A stretch of DNA of 64,000 nt from Delphinus delphis (GCF_949987515.2 NC_082697.1:19723730-19787729), one strand, 5' to 3'; positions 33,191 to 45,145 are shown, counted from the stretch's first letter. Numbers and translations: made by a program. The notes: generated by a model from the letters alone, not told the origin.

Positions 33191-33559
33191 TGGAAGATCA
33201 GTATACCTGCCATGGCCTTGCTTATTACCTGGAAACCAGAATGTGAAAAAAAATAAGGGTCTGAGGGTCCTGACCTATAACTAACGGTCACCGTCCCCAT
33301 TCATAAAATGTGGTCCCAAGAATCAAATTCTTGGATCCTCGATACTTAGAGTAGAGCTTGTAAGGAAGATATGGCCAGAGATGTAGGAACAAGAAAAGAA
33401 ATGCTCTCTCTCTCTCTTACTATTGATATTATGCGTCACTAGTGACAGTGTTGGAGTTGTTATACAAATTGCATTAGCACAACTCTTGGACTCCTTCTGT
33501 TATATCATGTTGTCTCTCATTCACAATCAAGGGGTTCGTTCGTTCATTCATTCATCTTT
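33191..33559. other. Unique DNA ending in a (TTCA)n
   Basis: 'ttcgttcgttcattcattca' at 33536-33555 may be a reversed L2 tail remnant. Nothing else recognised. Confidence 0.4.
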
Positions 33560-34620
33560 CTATTTGGAATAAACATTTCTCCTTCAGAGGCCCCACCCTC
33601 CCTGTAAGCCAACGGGACTTTTATGTGACATGTTCAGCCTAGATTAAACTGATTTGAAATAACCTTAACTGTAAGAGCAAACTTGTGTCTTGTGGAGGGC
33701 GATGTATGAAAACTTCACGCTTTCAGTTAATGTTTCTACCCAATCTCTACTCAAAACTCAGCCTCTGATGAGAATACCAGCATTTCTCTTTTTATGTAAC
33801 TTAAGAGATATAATGTGAAATAAAGGTACTCCGAAAATCAAGGGCTAACTGATACAACTTTCCGCCAATGTACTTATGATCACATTATAAATAACAGGTC
33901 GATTTCATTTAAAATGTGTGTTCTTTCAAAACGGCATCATAAAAGAATTATTGATTCACATAGACAATTGACTAATTTTTTTCACAATAACGAAAAGAAC
34001 TAAACGCATGGTAAAACAAACATTCATTGGAGACACTCAGCTATTCGGTATACACTTCCAGAGTAATATAGCAGAATTAATGCTTGGCATCACCTACAGA
34101 GTACATCTTTGTTTTTTTCATGTTGCATTTATGTGGCTACACATGTATAAGGCCCTTTCTTATGAAGCAGTAAATAATGGAGATTATTTATACAATGTCT
34201 ATAGAAAATCAGCCCTCAAAAGTGAAAGGAACATAGCTGGTGACACAATTATGAATTTTTATTAAGAATCAATTCAAAAAAATTAGAGGAGAAAAAGGAA
34301 ATGAGAGCTGTTCAAGGCAAGGAGGAAAGGAGACCAAAATAGAATAGATCCAGAACATGGGTAGTTTCAGTTCAAGTCTGCTACAGGGTAAACAATACAG
34401 TCTTTTAACAAGAGTATTTTTGTATTACATTCCTAGTCTTCTTTCTTGTTGAATTTTTCTCATGTCTTCCTTCTCTGAAGTGAATTCAGAGAGTTATGTA
34501 AAGGATAAGTTGAATATATAAAAGGCTTCTGGCATAAAACTGCAGGAAGCTAGTCACTCTTTCAGGATCCTGGGTGGTGTATGCTGGAAGAAACCTGAGC
34601 GAGCATATAATTCAAGCATT
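33560..34620. promoter_or_regulatory. AT-rich repeat-free block, candidate conserved non-coding element
   Basis: About 1 kb without a recognisable repeat. It is unusual for its evenly spread homeodomain/POU/MADS-like cores, for example 'gaattattgattcacataga', 'gcagaattaatgcttggcat' and 'gcagtaaataatggagatta', and for CpGs kept in AT-rich DNA (aaaacggcat, ataacgaaaag, aaacgcatgg). The 85-codon plus-strand frame at 34008-34265 lies inside and is not recognised. Conservation must be measured before calling it an enhancer. Confidence 0.25.
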
Positions 34621-34784
34621 TTAGGTTTTAACTCTGATCAGTACATCACCCTCATTTATTATGGGTGTGCTGAGACTGTACTTTGGCTCAATCGGAACGA
34701 GAACAGCTATTGATTAACAATGTCTGGTATAGGCATAGCAATCCTGAGTAATAATGTGCGTGGTGTATGTTTGGCATCTCTGAT

Positions 34785-34890
34785 TTAGTCCCAACCCCGC
34801 CATTGTATAGATGTGGAAACCGAGGCTCAGAGATCACTAAACAGCATGTCCCAACTCTCACAGGAGCAAAACTATGACAAGAGCCCCATC
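34785..34890 (-). mobile_element. MIR fragment
   Basis: 'atagatgtggaaaccgaggc' at 34807 then 'tcagagatcactaaacagca': reversed MIR core. Confidence 0.75.
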
Positions 34891-35526
34891 ATCTAAGCAC
34901 TAGAAACAGGTTTAAAATTAGATTCCAGACATCCTGATTCTCAATCCTATACCTTTTCCATTCTTCCCCACTCATCTTCCCTTTGCAAACATGTTCTACT
35001 AAATCTGTTGTTATTTTTGCTAATAAAAACACATGCCAATTTTATAATGTGAATCAACCAAAAAAATAAAAAAAAACAGCCAAACTTTGCCGTAAAGCCA
35101 AAAACCTCTGTAAGAGCTAATCTTAAAATGAAAAAACTCAAAATTATATCTCACTGTAAACATTTCCCACTGTGAAAATGAGGAGTGAGGGCAGATACAG
35201 GACAAAAGTCATCTCTATCTTCTGCAATAGAAGGTATTGATCTGGCAGGGCCAGGAGGCTGTCAATGTTATATATGGCAGCGAACCGGATTGGTGCACAG
35301 CAGATAGTATTGTTCAATAGTAATAAATAATAATTATGTACAGGGATTGTCTCGCTGATGCTCCATTCTCCTGCCTTCACTAATAATCAGAATCTGGTTC
35401 TTCCAGAGACCTCCCTTAACTCTTATTCTAACAAGGCAGTAATTCATTCTAGGTCCATGGAAGGTCCATACATCTCTCCTAAATGTCCCTTCTGCACAGG
35501 CACATAAGATGATCATAAGTTTAATT
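34891..35526. other. No gene seen; unique DNA
   Basis: Several overlapping minus-strand frames (60 to 78 codons, 34947-35516). None is recognised. Confidence 0.45.
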
Positions 35527-35539
35527 AAAGGTCACGACA

Positions 35540-35740
35540 GGGCTTCCCTAGTGGCGCAGTGGTTGAGAGTCCGCCTGCTGATGCAGGGGACACGGGTTCG
35601 TGCCCCAGTCTGGGAGGATCCCACATGCCGTGGAGCGGCTGGGCCCGTGAGCCATGGCCGCTGAGCCTGTGCGTCCGGAGCCTGTGCTCCGCAACGGGAG
35701 AGGCCACAACAGTGAGAGGCCCGCATACCGCAAAAAAAAA
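35540..35740 (+). mobile_element. CHR-2-type cetacean SINE with TSD
   Basis: A-box region 'tggcgcagtgg' (35552-35562), intact B-box region 'gggttcgtgcc' (35594-35604), and a tail of about 12 A. Flanks 'aaaggtcacgacag' (35527-35540) and 'aaaggtcacaacag' (35741-35754) differ at one base. Differences from the 22831 copy are mostly at CpG sites, so both are young and from a similar source. The 60- to 115-codon frames at 35525-36001 are SINE read-throughs. Confidence 0.97.
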
Positions 35741-35754
35741 AAAGGTCACAACAG

Positions 35755-36309
35755 CATCCTGGCCTCTTGTCCTCTTAATTCCGTGTTGTTCCTTGTGACC
35801 TGCCCTGACACTGGATGCCTGGCACATCCAGGGATAAGAGTCAAAGAGCTTCCATGTCCATGTTGTGATCTCTTATCTCCCCAGGAAAAAAAGATTCTCA
35901 ACAGACTTTATTTGCAGACTTTGGGTAAAGGCTTAAATCACCATCCAGGTGTCACATTTTCATTGAAGGGCAGCAGTGCCAAATTCTTTCAAAGTATTTA
36001 GCATGATTGTAAGAGCCATACTAGAATTAAATGAGGGCATTTCAGTTAAAACTCCTCATGGTGGGCCAGCACTCTGGTGATTAACACTCACGTCACTCCC
36101 CCCTTGAAAAATAAAAATTGCTAGAGTTCCATAAGCGATATTAAATATAACATGCCTAAAATAGAGCACAGCTTAATCAGATAAAGACCTAAAATCTCAA
36201 ATATCATCATACATGCCGCCTTTCATATGGAGAAAAATAAGTTACTGTGTCAGATGGCTTAGCTTTGTATCCTGTCTACGGTTTGCCTAGATTTACGAAT
36301 TACAAGCCA
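35755..36309. other. Unique DNA, repeat-free
   Basis: 36060-36240 is AT-rich with no repeat and looks like the 28440 and 33560 blocks ('aagcgatattaaatataaca', 'gcttaatcagataaagacct'). No gene is seen. Confidence 0.4.
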
Positions 36310-36410
36310 TTTCTTTTTCCTCCCCTGTAAATGGGAATAATAATAGTTATCTCGCAAGATTGGTAAGAATAAAACAAGAATACATACATTTAAGGAACTT
36401 ATAACTATAC
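36310..36410 (+). mobile_element. MIR fragment
   Basis: 'cctcccctgtaaatgggaat' at 36320 and 'aataatagttatctcgcaag' at 36339: sense MIR core. Confidence 0.75.
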
Positions 36411-37564
36411 CTTCTGCAAAACCACTAAATCATTTTTAATTGTTTTGGTTACCTGTAAACTGTATTAATATTAATATGATTGTCAGTCATATAAAATGAG
36501 GTCTTAGTAGCATGATGCTGCAAAATGCACTGTAGTTAGCCAAAATGCTAACTTCAAAATCAAATTTTCATATTTTCCATGTTTCATAAATCACACAAAA
36601 ATCATAAGAAATTAAAATCCAGGAGAAGGTAAAGTTGGTAAATGGAGACATAGGCTTTGCCAGTTTGAAAATGCTCTTCCTAAAGGAATATCCGCCTTCC
36701 CAGGAGACAAGTACAGTTGTTTAATTTAACTTCAAAATCATTATTCCCCCCCTCCCCGCCACCAAAAGAAAGACTTGCATGTGTAAGGCTAGCTTGTACA
36801 GAGTATTTGGGAGCTCAACCATGGGATACTGGGGAGTGGGGGGCGAAGAGGGGAGACAGAGCAGGCAGGAGACAGAGAGTCAGCAGATCAATAGAACCAC
36901 TTTAGGATAATGGCTGCAGCTGCAGAGGAGGAGAGGGGTTGGACCACAGGCCAGCTCCATCACTGCCAGGAAAGGCCCATTTGCAGGAACAAAGGGCTTC
37001 ATCTGTCCTGTCAGGCCCAAGACCTAGCTCAGCGGCTCAAAGGCAGGACACTTCTCAGTGACCCAGACTACCTGCCGGCTACCTGCCGGCTCTACCCTGT
37101 GCCAGCCTCGCAGCTCTTCCCTAGAAGCACATGGAATGGGGACAGGGAATGAGGTGGGTCAGGAAAGCACTGACACAAGGGACAGACCAGGGAGAGAGGG
37201 ATTGACATCCCAGGCCTGCGAGAGCTTCATGGAGGGTGGGATTAATGAATGTCTACAGACAGAAAGCAGAGCTCCCACTTTAGCCAATGGATGCAGACTC
37301 CTTCCCTCATTCCACCTTTTGACAGAGCTACTTTTAAAACGTGGAAAAACTGACTGGTTTGTTTTTCAGTCTTTCTTCCTTTCTCAAGTCCCTCTATAGA
37401 GTGTGTTCCTGAAAGGGAAACCGGCTCCATCCAGTTTGGCAAAAGGAGAGAGGGAAAAGCCAGAGACCGGGAAGCCCCATATATGCTGGAGGAAATGCCA
37501 GCTGGGCAGCAAAGTGCCAACCTTTTAGGATAAACTCAACTGTGTAAACAGCTAACAGCCCTGG
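36411..37564. other. Unique DNA with a GC-richer purine segment
   Basis: 36830-37250 is GC-richer and repeat-free, with a perfect 11-bp direct repeat 'acctgccggct' at 37070-37080 and 37081-37091. Frames of 80 to 113 codons (36910-37520) overlap in several phases and on both strands, so none is called. Confidence 0.4.
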
Positions 37565-37750
37565 ATCACACACCATGAACCAGGCATAGGGGTTAGGTAT
37601 TGTCACTATCTGCACAATTTTCTAAGTTAGGACGTGAAGCCTAGAGGGGTGATGTGATCTGTTTGAGGTCCCATTAATCCCTAAGTGATAGACCTAGAGC
37701 TCAAAACCAGCCAAGTCTGTCCAACATCATAGCTCATGCTTCACACCATC
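37565..37750 (-). mobile_element. MIR SINE, nearly full length
   Basis: 'ttaggtattgtcactatctg' at 37593, 'ctaagttaggacgtgaagcc' near 37622, 'tagacctagagctcaaaacc' near 37690 and 'ccaagtctgtccaacatcat' near 37711: reversed MIR. Confidence 0.7.
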
Positions 37751-37848
37751 ACCCTACACCAGTTACAGCAGGTTTAGGTATTTGGCAAATACCACAGTAA
37801 TGCTCAATGTGTTTGCTCCCTCTTAAAATGCGACCAGTGAATGGGTCT

Positions 37849-38354
37849 TCTTATATTAATCAGGGTTCTCCAGAAAACTAAAACCATTAGGATCCAGATA
37901 AAGAGAGAGATTGTGAGGGATTAGCTCATACAATTTTGGAGACTGAGAAGTTCAGTGATCTTCTGTTGGCATGCCGGTGGCCCAGGAGAACGGACGTTTT
38001 AATTTCTAGCCCAAACCCAAAGGCCTGAGAACCAGGGAAGCCAATGGTGTAAGTCCCAGTCGGAGTCTTGAGGCCCCAGAACAAGTAGCACCAATGCCCA
38101 AGGGCAGCAGAAAGTACATTTCCCAGGTCAAGCAGAGAGAAAATTTGCCCTTTCTCTACATTTTATTCTATTCAGGCCCTCAAGGGATTGGATGATACCT
38201 GCACTGGTAAGGGAACTCTTTTACTCAGTCTATCAATTCAAATGCTAATCTCTTTCAGAAATACCCTCAGTGACACACCCACAAATAATGTTTTACCAGC
38301 TCTCTGAGCATCCCATAGGCCAGTCAAATTGACACAGAAAATTAAACCATCACA
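37849..38354 (-). mobile_element. MLT2-type solo LTR (ERVL), antisense
   Basis: 'attaatcagggttctccaga' at 37856 through 'taaccatcaca'-like end ('attaaaccatcaca'), with 'tattctattcaggccctcaa' near 38164, 'ggattggatgatacctgcac' at 38186 and 'caatcaaatgctaatctc'-like block near 38237. A non-coding relic of an old ERVL element with no internal region beside it. Confidence 0.9.
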
Positions 38355-38534
38355 CTTTCTAAGAGCTCTATTTGAGTGGACTTCATGGCTGTAACTTTTG
38401 TAGGTTGTAACACAGATTTCTGGAAAAGATGTAATTGCTCTGGAGGGAAATGATCACACTACTGGAATATATGTCCTGGCACCAGGCATGTTGGGGAGAT
38501 GACCTGGAGTAGTAAACATTAAGAATGCTAATTG

Positions 38535-38762
38535 TGTGAAGTATTAATGAAGCATCTACTATGTGCTGAGTACTTTACATCCAGTTTCACAGTTAATCTT
38601 CACAACAATCCCCTGAGGTAGATACTATTATACAGATAAGGAAAGAACTTTGTCGTGTTTAGTTGCAGAGACTCTTTCAGCTGGTGAGTATGGTAGCCAA
38701 GATTCAAATGCTAAGACAGCCTGACTTCATAACCTATGCTCTTAACCACTGTGTCCTACTGT
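38535..38762 (-). mobile_element. MIR SINE, full length
   Basis: 'catctactatgtgctgagta' at 38553, 'cttcacaacaatcccctgag' at 38599, 'cagataaggaaagaactttg' at 38633 and 'tatgctcttaaccactgtgt' at 38735: all reversed MIR landmarks in order. Confidence 0.92.
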
Positions 38763-38949
38763 CTATTATTTGTCCATGTATTTCTCCTCTTCGGCATGGA
38801 TGTGCCTGGCAGGTACATGTTGTAAGAAAGAAACAAGTGGATTATCTCAAAAGCAGGGGGCCCAGGAAATCTCTCCTCCACGTGGAATTCTGTAGTGTCA
38901 CTTTGGCCTCTTAGAATGGAGGACCTGCCTTGTAATACTTTTCCTCCAG

Positions 38950-39300
38950 AGACCTTTTATTGAACCAGACATTTTCTGAGAACTCACAGCATGGTGGAAA
39001 TTATACTAAGGGCTGGAGGCAAGATGAACCAGAAGAACAAAGCATCTGGCTTCAGAGGCCTCATAGCCTAGTGGGAGATACAAACATACTGAGAGATGCT
39101 TGTCATACAGGTATAACAATAGAGGTATACACAACACTCTGTGGGAATACACAGACTTTTATCAACGTACTCTATTCATGGGAGTAAGGGACACCTTTAT
39201 GAAAGAAGAGACAAGGTTTGTGAATTTTGATATACGAGTTGGAATTTGCTACGAAAAAGATCAGGAGAAAGGCATGCTTGGAAGAACAAAGTGTGTATAA
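38950..39300 (-). mobile_element. L2 3' region, antisense
   Basis: Degenerate reversed L2: 'ctgagaactcacagcatggt' at 38975, 'actaagggctggaggcaaga' near 39005, 'tcatagcctagtgggagata' at 39061, 'gtataacaatagaggtatac' near 39111 and 'actctgtgggaatacacaga' near 39136. Small frames here are L2 noise. Confidence 0.7.
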
Positions 39301-39816
39301 GATTTTGATTTTGAAATGCAAAGAGACTTCTGGCTTCTGCTTAGGATGTCAAAAGCTGAAAAGAGGATTGCTTCCACTTTACAAACTAAAAAATGCTGTG
39401 TACTCTACAAAATCCAAATTTTTCTTGAATCCACCAACTAGTCTGAAATTTCAGTAGAGACAGGTACCTCCAAGGAAAGACAAAACACATGCACTGGTTT
39501 GCTTGGGGCAGAGCATGGAAGGAAAACAAGGCTGCCATACAAGGGAGTAAGAAGCTAAACTTTTGAAAAATTGCTTGAGGCTGCATGAGAATTAGCACAA
39601 GAGTGTAGAAACCCAGCATATCTGAACAGTGTACATGAAGGCAGTTTGCAAGCACTCATAGAATCTTTTCCACAGACCCCACTGGATGTTGACGGGAAAG
39701 AATAGGGGCAAGCAGGGAACTGGAGAAGCAATCCTTTACACTCCAGGACTGGGGAAGGAAGGAGCCACTTTCTTCCCTGTTGGAAAGAAAAGAAACCCCA
39801 CTCAAATCTTTCACCT
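39301..39816. other. No gene seen; unique DNA
   Basis: The 99-codon minus-strand frame at 39555-39854 runs into the neighbouring LTR. No domain is recognised. Confidence 0.45.
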
Positions 39817-40227
39817 TGTATTGCTTTCCTAGGGCTGCCATAACAAAGGATCACAGACAGGGTAACTTAACAACAGAAAATTTCCTCTCACAGTTCTGGA
39901 GGCTAGAAGTCCACGATCAAGGTGCTGGCAGGGTTGGTTCTTTCTAAGGGTGGTGAGGGAAGGATCTGTTCATGCCTCTCTCTCCTTGGCCTAGTCATCT
40001 TCTCCCTCTTTTTTCACATTATCTTCCCTCTGGGTGTGTCTGTGTCCAAATTTCCTCTTCTTATAAGGACACTGGTCATACTGGAATAAGACCAACACTA
40101 ATGACCTCATTTTAACTTGATTACCTTTCTAAAAACCCTATCTCAAAATAAGGTGACATTCTGTGGTACAGGAGGTTAGGACTGCAGCATATGAATTCTG
40201 GGGAGGACATAATTCAGCTCAAACACA
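39817..40227 (-). mobile_element. MLT1-type solo LTR, antisense
   Basis: 'cctagggctgccataacaaa' at 39828, 'cacagttctggaggctagaa' at 39889, 'gtccaaatttcctcttctta' at 40044, 'gacctcattttaacttgatt' at 40103, and the end 'ggacataattcagctcaaac' at 40205. Confidence 0.93.
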
Positions 40228-41150
40228 CCCCCAAGAATCAAAAGACTTAAGTCATTGGGGGAAGGGCAAAAGGCTTTGTTAAGCTGATGAAAAAACAAGC
40301 CCCAAACTAGGAGAAAATGCTTGGAAAAACACACGTCTAATAAAGTATTCATATCTAGAATATGTAAAGAATTCTCAAGACACAAAGATAACAAACAACC
40401 TAATTTTTAAAATGGGCAAAAGATTTGAACAGATATTTTACAAAAGATGATAAACAAATAGCAAATAAAGACTTACAATGATGTTCAATATTATTAGTTA
40501 TTAGAGAAAATCAAACTAAAAGCACAATGAGATAACACTACCAAATTCTAGTAACACTGTTATCAGAACTTAAATTTTGGTGACAGGAATTCATAATGGT
40601 GTGACCACTTTAGAAAATAGTTGGACATTTTCTTGTAAAATTAAGTGATAAGCTTATCTTACAACTCAGAAATTTCCATTCTAATACACAAGTGAAATGA
40701 AGGCATAATCTTGCACAAAAACCTCCATGTAAAATGTTTATAGTGTCTTTATTCATAATTACCCCAAACTACAAACAGTCCAAATGTCCTTCAATGGATG
40801 AATGGATAAACAAGCTGTACTACACACATAAAATATAATACTACTCATCAATAAAATGAGTCAACTACTGACACAGGCATCAAGGCAAACCTCAAATGCA
40901 TCATACTAAATAATAGAAACCAGATTCAAAAACTACTGAAAAGCCTGGAAATCTCAAAACTAAAGGGATGGAAAACAGATTTGTGGTTGCCAGGGGCATA
41001 AGGTGGTGGAAGGGGGCATGAGGTACTTTTTCAGTGTGACAGAATTGTTTTGTATCTTGATTGCGGTGGTGGTTACATGACTGCACAATAAAAGATGAAT
41101 TTGACTGCATGTAAATTATATCCCACTTGAAAAATACTTAAAAAATACAA
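40228..41150 (+). mobile_element. L1M ORF2 end and 3' UTR
   Basis: 'aacaagccccaaactaggag' at 40295, 'gggcaaaagatttgaacaga' near 40413, 'atgagataacactaccaaat' near 40527, 'gtccaaatgtccttcaatgg' at 40777, 'gattgcggtggtggttacat' at 41059 and 'cccacttgaaaaat' near 41122. Frames are broken throughout. It directly follows the MLT1. Confidence 0.9.
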
Positions 41151-42119
41151 AGATAAATGGATGCGAATTGTAGCATTGGAGAAGTGTTAGATGTTCCAAG
41201 TGGTGGAGAGGGTTGTGTATGAGTGTAATGGAGACAATAAGGTGGGAAGTATGTGACTAAGAATGGTCTTCGGTAAACTTACCCCTTCAACTAAACAAGG
41301 GCAGTTCTCAGACCTAAAACTTTGAAAGAGACGGGAGCAATTATTATGCACATGGGAGGAATGGTTTCATAATGGCTTTGATTATAAGGAAAATTAAGTA
41401 TCTGCAAGCTTCTAACTTACCAAAGCAACAACTATAACATGTGTAGTAGAGGGTATGCATGACAGAAATACGCATATATTTTTATGTGTATAGCTGTGTG
41501 TTACACGAAAAGAACATGTTGTAACTCTATGAATGTTCATAAGAAGTGTTCCTGATTCCTGATAAATTTCATTGTCAGACCTTACAGCTCTTTCCTGTTT
41601 CAAAATGCCTCAAATAGGTCTTCAGTAATTTAGCTGTTAGTGAGTTGATGATCTATGTCTTTATTATGAATGTGGTTATTATATTTGAATATTTAATCAC
41701 TTCTTTCCATTGCTATAGTATTGATCATCCATTTCTCCTTATCATCTATAAGAGACTCTATTATATGTATATGGACACTTCATGCTCAGTCTCAAATTTT
41801 CTAATATTCCTTTCATTTCTCTGTCTATTATTAATTTGTGTTCTTGATTTGTTTCTTGGGTTTAGCTTCTGCTTAGCTAATTCAATTTTCCACACTGTCA
41901 ATTCTACTTGTTAATATTTCTAGTGATGATTTTAATCGTTCCATACAATTTTAGTTCTCTTCCACTGCAGTTTCCTTCCATCTCTTCTTGCTTAATAGAA
42001 GTGATATCTCTATTTCTATCTTAGGGAATGAGTCAAAACATACTTTTAGAATCCAGAGTGTCACGTGTTAAAATTAAATTTTATTTCAAGCTATAGTTTC
42101 TCTGTGCTCTTTCTAATTT
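41151..42119. other. No gene seen; AT-rich, possibly old repeat-derived
   Basis: 41640-42115 is T-rich and reads like a very decayed L1 flank, but I cannot name it. The 89-codon plus-strand frame (41645-41914) is hydrophobic because of the T bias. Confidence 0.4.
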
Positions 42120-42210
42120 AGAGCCCAAGGAACCTATGTTCCAATGTTAGTTCTGCTTCTTACCAGCTGTGAAGATCTAGAGAAGGTAACTCTTTGCATT
42201 TTAATTCTGT
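42120..42210 (+). mobile_element. MIR fragment
   Basis: 'ttagttctgcttcttaccag' at 42148 then 'ctgtgaagatctagagaagg' and 'gtaactctttgcattt': sense MIR middle, diverged. Confidence 0.55.
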
Positions 42211-42429
42211 TGTAGTAGATGCTGTTGATGGCCGGCTGTTGATTCCTCAGCCCACCAGAGTTCCCAGTTTCATACATAAAGTACCTACCTCTTTCATCGT
42301 CTCTGTCTGATGTCTCTCTGTAGGCCACGGAGCTTGCTCTGCCACACTCAGGCTCAATGCAGAAGCGTGTGCTGGGGTGGGACAATGAATAACCCCAGAG
42401 CAACTCTCAACTCATGGGAAATGGGAGGC

Positions 42430-42632
42430 AGTCATCTGGTGGGATAATTCTGAGATATATTCTATACAGTTATTCAGAAGATCTTCAACAGGAGAGTATT
42501 TATTGACGTTTCTACCTTCCCTGTCTTGCTTTCTCCATGTCTATATCTGTGTATTCTAGAATTATTTTCCAAATAAACTATCTGCATCCAAGCTTTTGCC
42601 TCGGGATCTTGGAGGAACCTAAGTTAAGACAT
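42430..42632 (+). mobile_element. Possible LTR 3' end
   Basis: 'ttccaaataaactatctgca' at 42568, followed by 'tttgcctcgggatcttggag' and 'aacctaagttaagaca' near 42617, resembles the poly(A)-signal and end region of a known mammalian LTR. The preceding part is not recognised. Confidence 0.35.
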
Positions 42633-43744
42633 GCATCTCTCTCCTACTCTATTCTTTGAGGCTCCTCTGGTTGGATGCAGAGAAATCATTTGTCTTCTTT
42701 GGTCTGTTCATCTTTCCCATGGAAATCCAGATGTCATTCTATCATGTGGTATTCAAGTGGTCCATTCCAAGATACCTGATAATTCTCTATGAGACTGGAT
42801 GGTGAGGCCCCCAAATTCCTGTGACTAAGAATCAAGCTATGCCCAGCTCATTCAATGGCAGTAAGGAGTAGGTAACTAGTTGATAATCAGATAATACAAC
42901 AACCTCTTTTCACTTAAGGAGCTCTCTCTTCTCTCTTATCTCTCAATTAAATATGCTTCTATAAATCTCTTTAGTGTTCCATGTAAATGGCTCTCCTCTC
43001 TCTTTTTGTAAAACAAGAAACAGAATACCTACAAATTATACCATCCCAAAGAGAACTCCTTAGTTTTTCGTTTCTTTGAGCAGGATCTCCCTTGGAAATC
43101 TGTGTGTGTGTGTATGTTGAGCACTGAATGAAATGGAGAGGAATGAAGAATCTGAGGTTAAACTCTCTTACTCTCCCTCCCTGCCTCCAGAATAAGGAGA
43201 CTGGGTTAAGATGGTACAAGTTAATATCTCCAGGATACATCAGCTAAGAGATTTGTGAAATATCCTATACATTCCACTTAATCTGGGGAATCACGAATTC
43301 TTCTGGACAGGGTAGTACTGGGTTTCAGTTCTTGCCTTGACATGTTTTTCTCCTAAAGGAACTTATCTTTCCCCCACCCTCAAAGGAATTCCTGGAACTC
43401 ATAATGGGCAGCGGATTCAACAGCCCCAGCCTTAGCCTTCTCACTCCCGTATTTGGAGAGTGAGGGGAAGTGATGGGACACTAAACCCAGTTTGATCTTG
43501 TTTTTTTGTTTTTCTGATAATTTAAAGATGTATATAAATATAAAAACTCTTCCAGACTAAATTCAAACACATCCTCTTTGTGACAATAGACAATGGATTC
43601 CAGAAAATAATCATAATATTGCCTAAAGGCTTCTATTGGTTGCTAGTAATTGCCATTAGGTTTATATGGTTTTGCATATGTGCTCACTGCAGGACTTGCT
43701 TTGTAGTGTGTTTTAGTTTTTTTCTTTCTGAAGACAGCTCTTTA
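42633..43744. other. No gene seen; unique DNA
   Basis: A short (TG)n is at 43102-43114. The 89-codon minus-strand frame at 42971-43240 is not recognised. Confidence 0.45.
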
Positions 43745-43962
43745 CCTTTAACACTTATCATGTGCCCACTGTGGATCAGGCATTGTGTTGTGTGTTTTAG
43801 GGAAGTTGTCTGATTTAATCTTTATAGCAACTCTGAGGTGTAAATGTCATTTCTCCCATTTTAACAGATGTTAAACAGAGATGTTGAAGTGACAGAGTTA
43901 GAATTCATGTGTAATTCCTCTTGCTCCAAAGTTCATGCTTTGTATACTACACCATGCTTTTC
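43745..43962 (-). mobile_element. MIR SINE, nearly full length
   Basis: 'cttatcatgtgcccactgtg' near 43755, 'tgatttaatctttatagcaa' at 43811, 'cattttaacagatgttaaac' near 43857 and 'catgctttgtatactacacc' at 43934. Confidence 0.8.
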
Positions 43963-44637
43963 TTTTGTATTGAGAATTCAGGTCCACTTTAAGGAGTTCA
44001 CTGGACATTGTCATATACTGGTAGGGTCATGACTAAATCCCAAGGTCAGCCTTAAGCTCAGTTTCTCTGGATCCAGTAGGTAGATGGAGATGAAATACAG
44101 AAGCTTGATGAGCCATTCGAGTTGGAAACTTGAGTGTATATACTCTGGGATCCCCTATATGAATCCAGGCCCTACATTAACTCTTCCACTCACTGGCTCA
44201 GCATTGGGATAGGGTGACATAAAATGTGATCGGGGAAATAAAATACTTTCTCATATGCTCTTTTCCATGTGGGTTTCTGCCTTCTACATTGTAGGTTGTT
44301 CTGTTGATTGGTTTGTAAAGAAAATGTGCCAAATGTTTTTGGAAAATTTACCCCCTAGGACATATCTAGTGAGATTGGGCAAGTAAGAGTCATATGTGAC
44401 TGATGCCAATAACAACTCCCTCTCTCATTTTCCGAAAGATGAATTCTCAAAGGTTTCAACCCCAGGCCTGTTTATTACTAAGGAGGCTTCCAAATGACAT
44501 TGGCAGATACCCATCACTTATTATCTGACCCCTTTCTCTAAGGAGTTGGGGTGTCAGTTTTTATTATCCTGGGGACTATGACTTTAAGAATTGTGTTAAA
44601 CTGTAAAAATAATCACTATTTTTTATATGTTTGGTGA
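43963..44637. other. No gene seen; unique DNA
   Basis: No repeat recognised. Confidence 0.5.
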
Positions 44638-44638
44638 T

Positions 44639-44692
<54 letters not shown>
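44639..44692. repeat. (TA)12(TG)15 compound microsatellite
   Basis: Twelve perfect TA units (44639-44662) followed by fifteen perfect TG units (44663-44692). Alternating purine-pyrimidine DNA of this length can adopt Z-form or cruciform structure and is usually length-polymorphic. Confidence 0.97.
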
Positions 44693-44693
<1 letters not shown>

Positions 44694-44799
44694 TATAGGG
44701 TCTAAATTTTTCTTTATTTTCTTAAAGAAGTCTATGGCAAAGAGTACTAAGTTTTCAGAAAATCAATTTCCCTCTCTTCTTAGGTGCACAGTAGATTAT

Positions 44800-45145
44800 A
44801 GCCCTGGCCTTCCTTGTAGGTAGATGCAACCATGAGATTGAGTTCTGGTCAATGGAATTTGGGTAAGTGATGTACACTTCTTTCAGCTAAGTCTGTAACA
44901 CTCCTTTGAAGTCTTCCACTCTCTCTCTTCCCTCATCTGGTGGGTGGATGTCCATATGCAGGGTATCCTTGGAATTCACATCTTAAAGATAATAAAACCC
45001 ATGGCAGTCTGGGATGCTGAGTAACTGGATACAGACTCCTTCACTAACTGAATATGATGTAGACAGAAAATACACATATACTGTGAGTGTTTATTCATTA
45101 CAGTGGCCAGCATTACCTTAACTATAGGGTCAAAAACTCAAAAGA
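44800..45145 (+). mobile_element. Probable old LTR-like repeat, unassigned
   Basis: 'gagttctggtcaatggaatt' at 44840, 'tgggtaagtgatgtacactt' at 44860, 'tggtgggtggatgtccatat' near 44939, 'cagtctgggatgctgagtaa' near 45006 and 'acagtggccagcattacctt' at 45100 parallel a common mammalian LTR ending in '...agcattacctaacta'. The name is not certain. Confidence 0.45.

Noticed and set aside
33975..34265. 85-codon plus-strand frame inside the AT-rich block as a gene
   Set aside because: No recognised domain, no supported splice sites, and composition follows the local AT bias.
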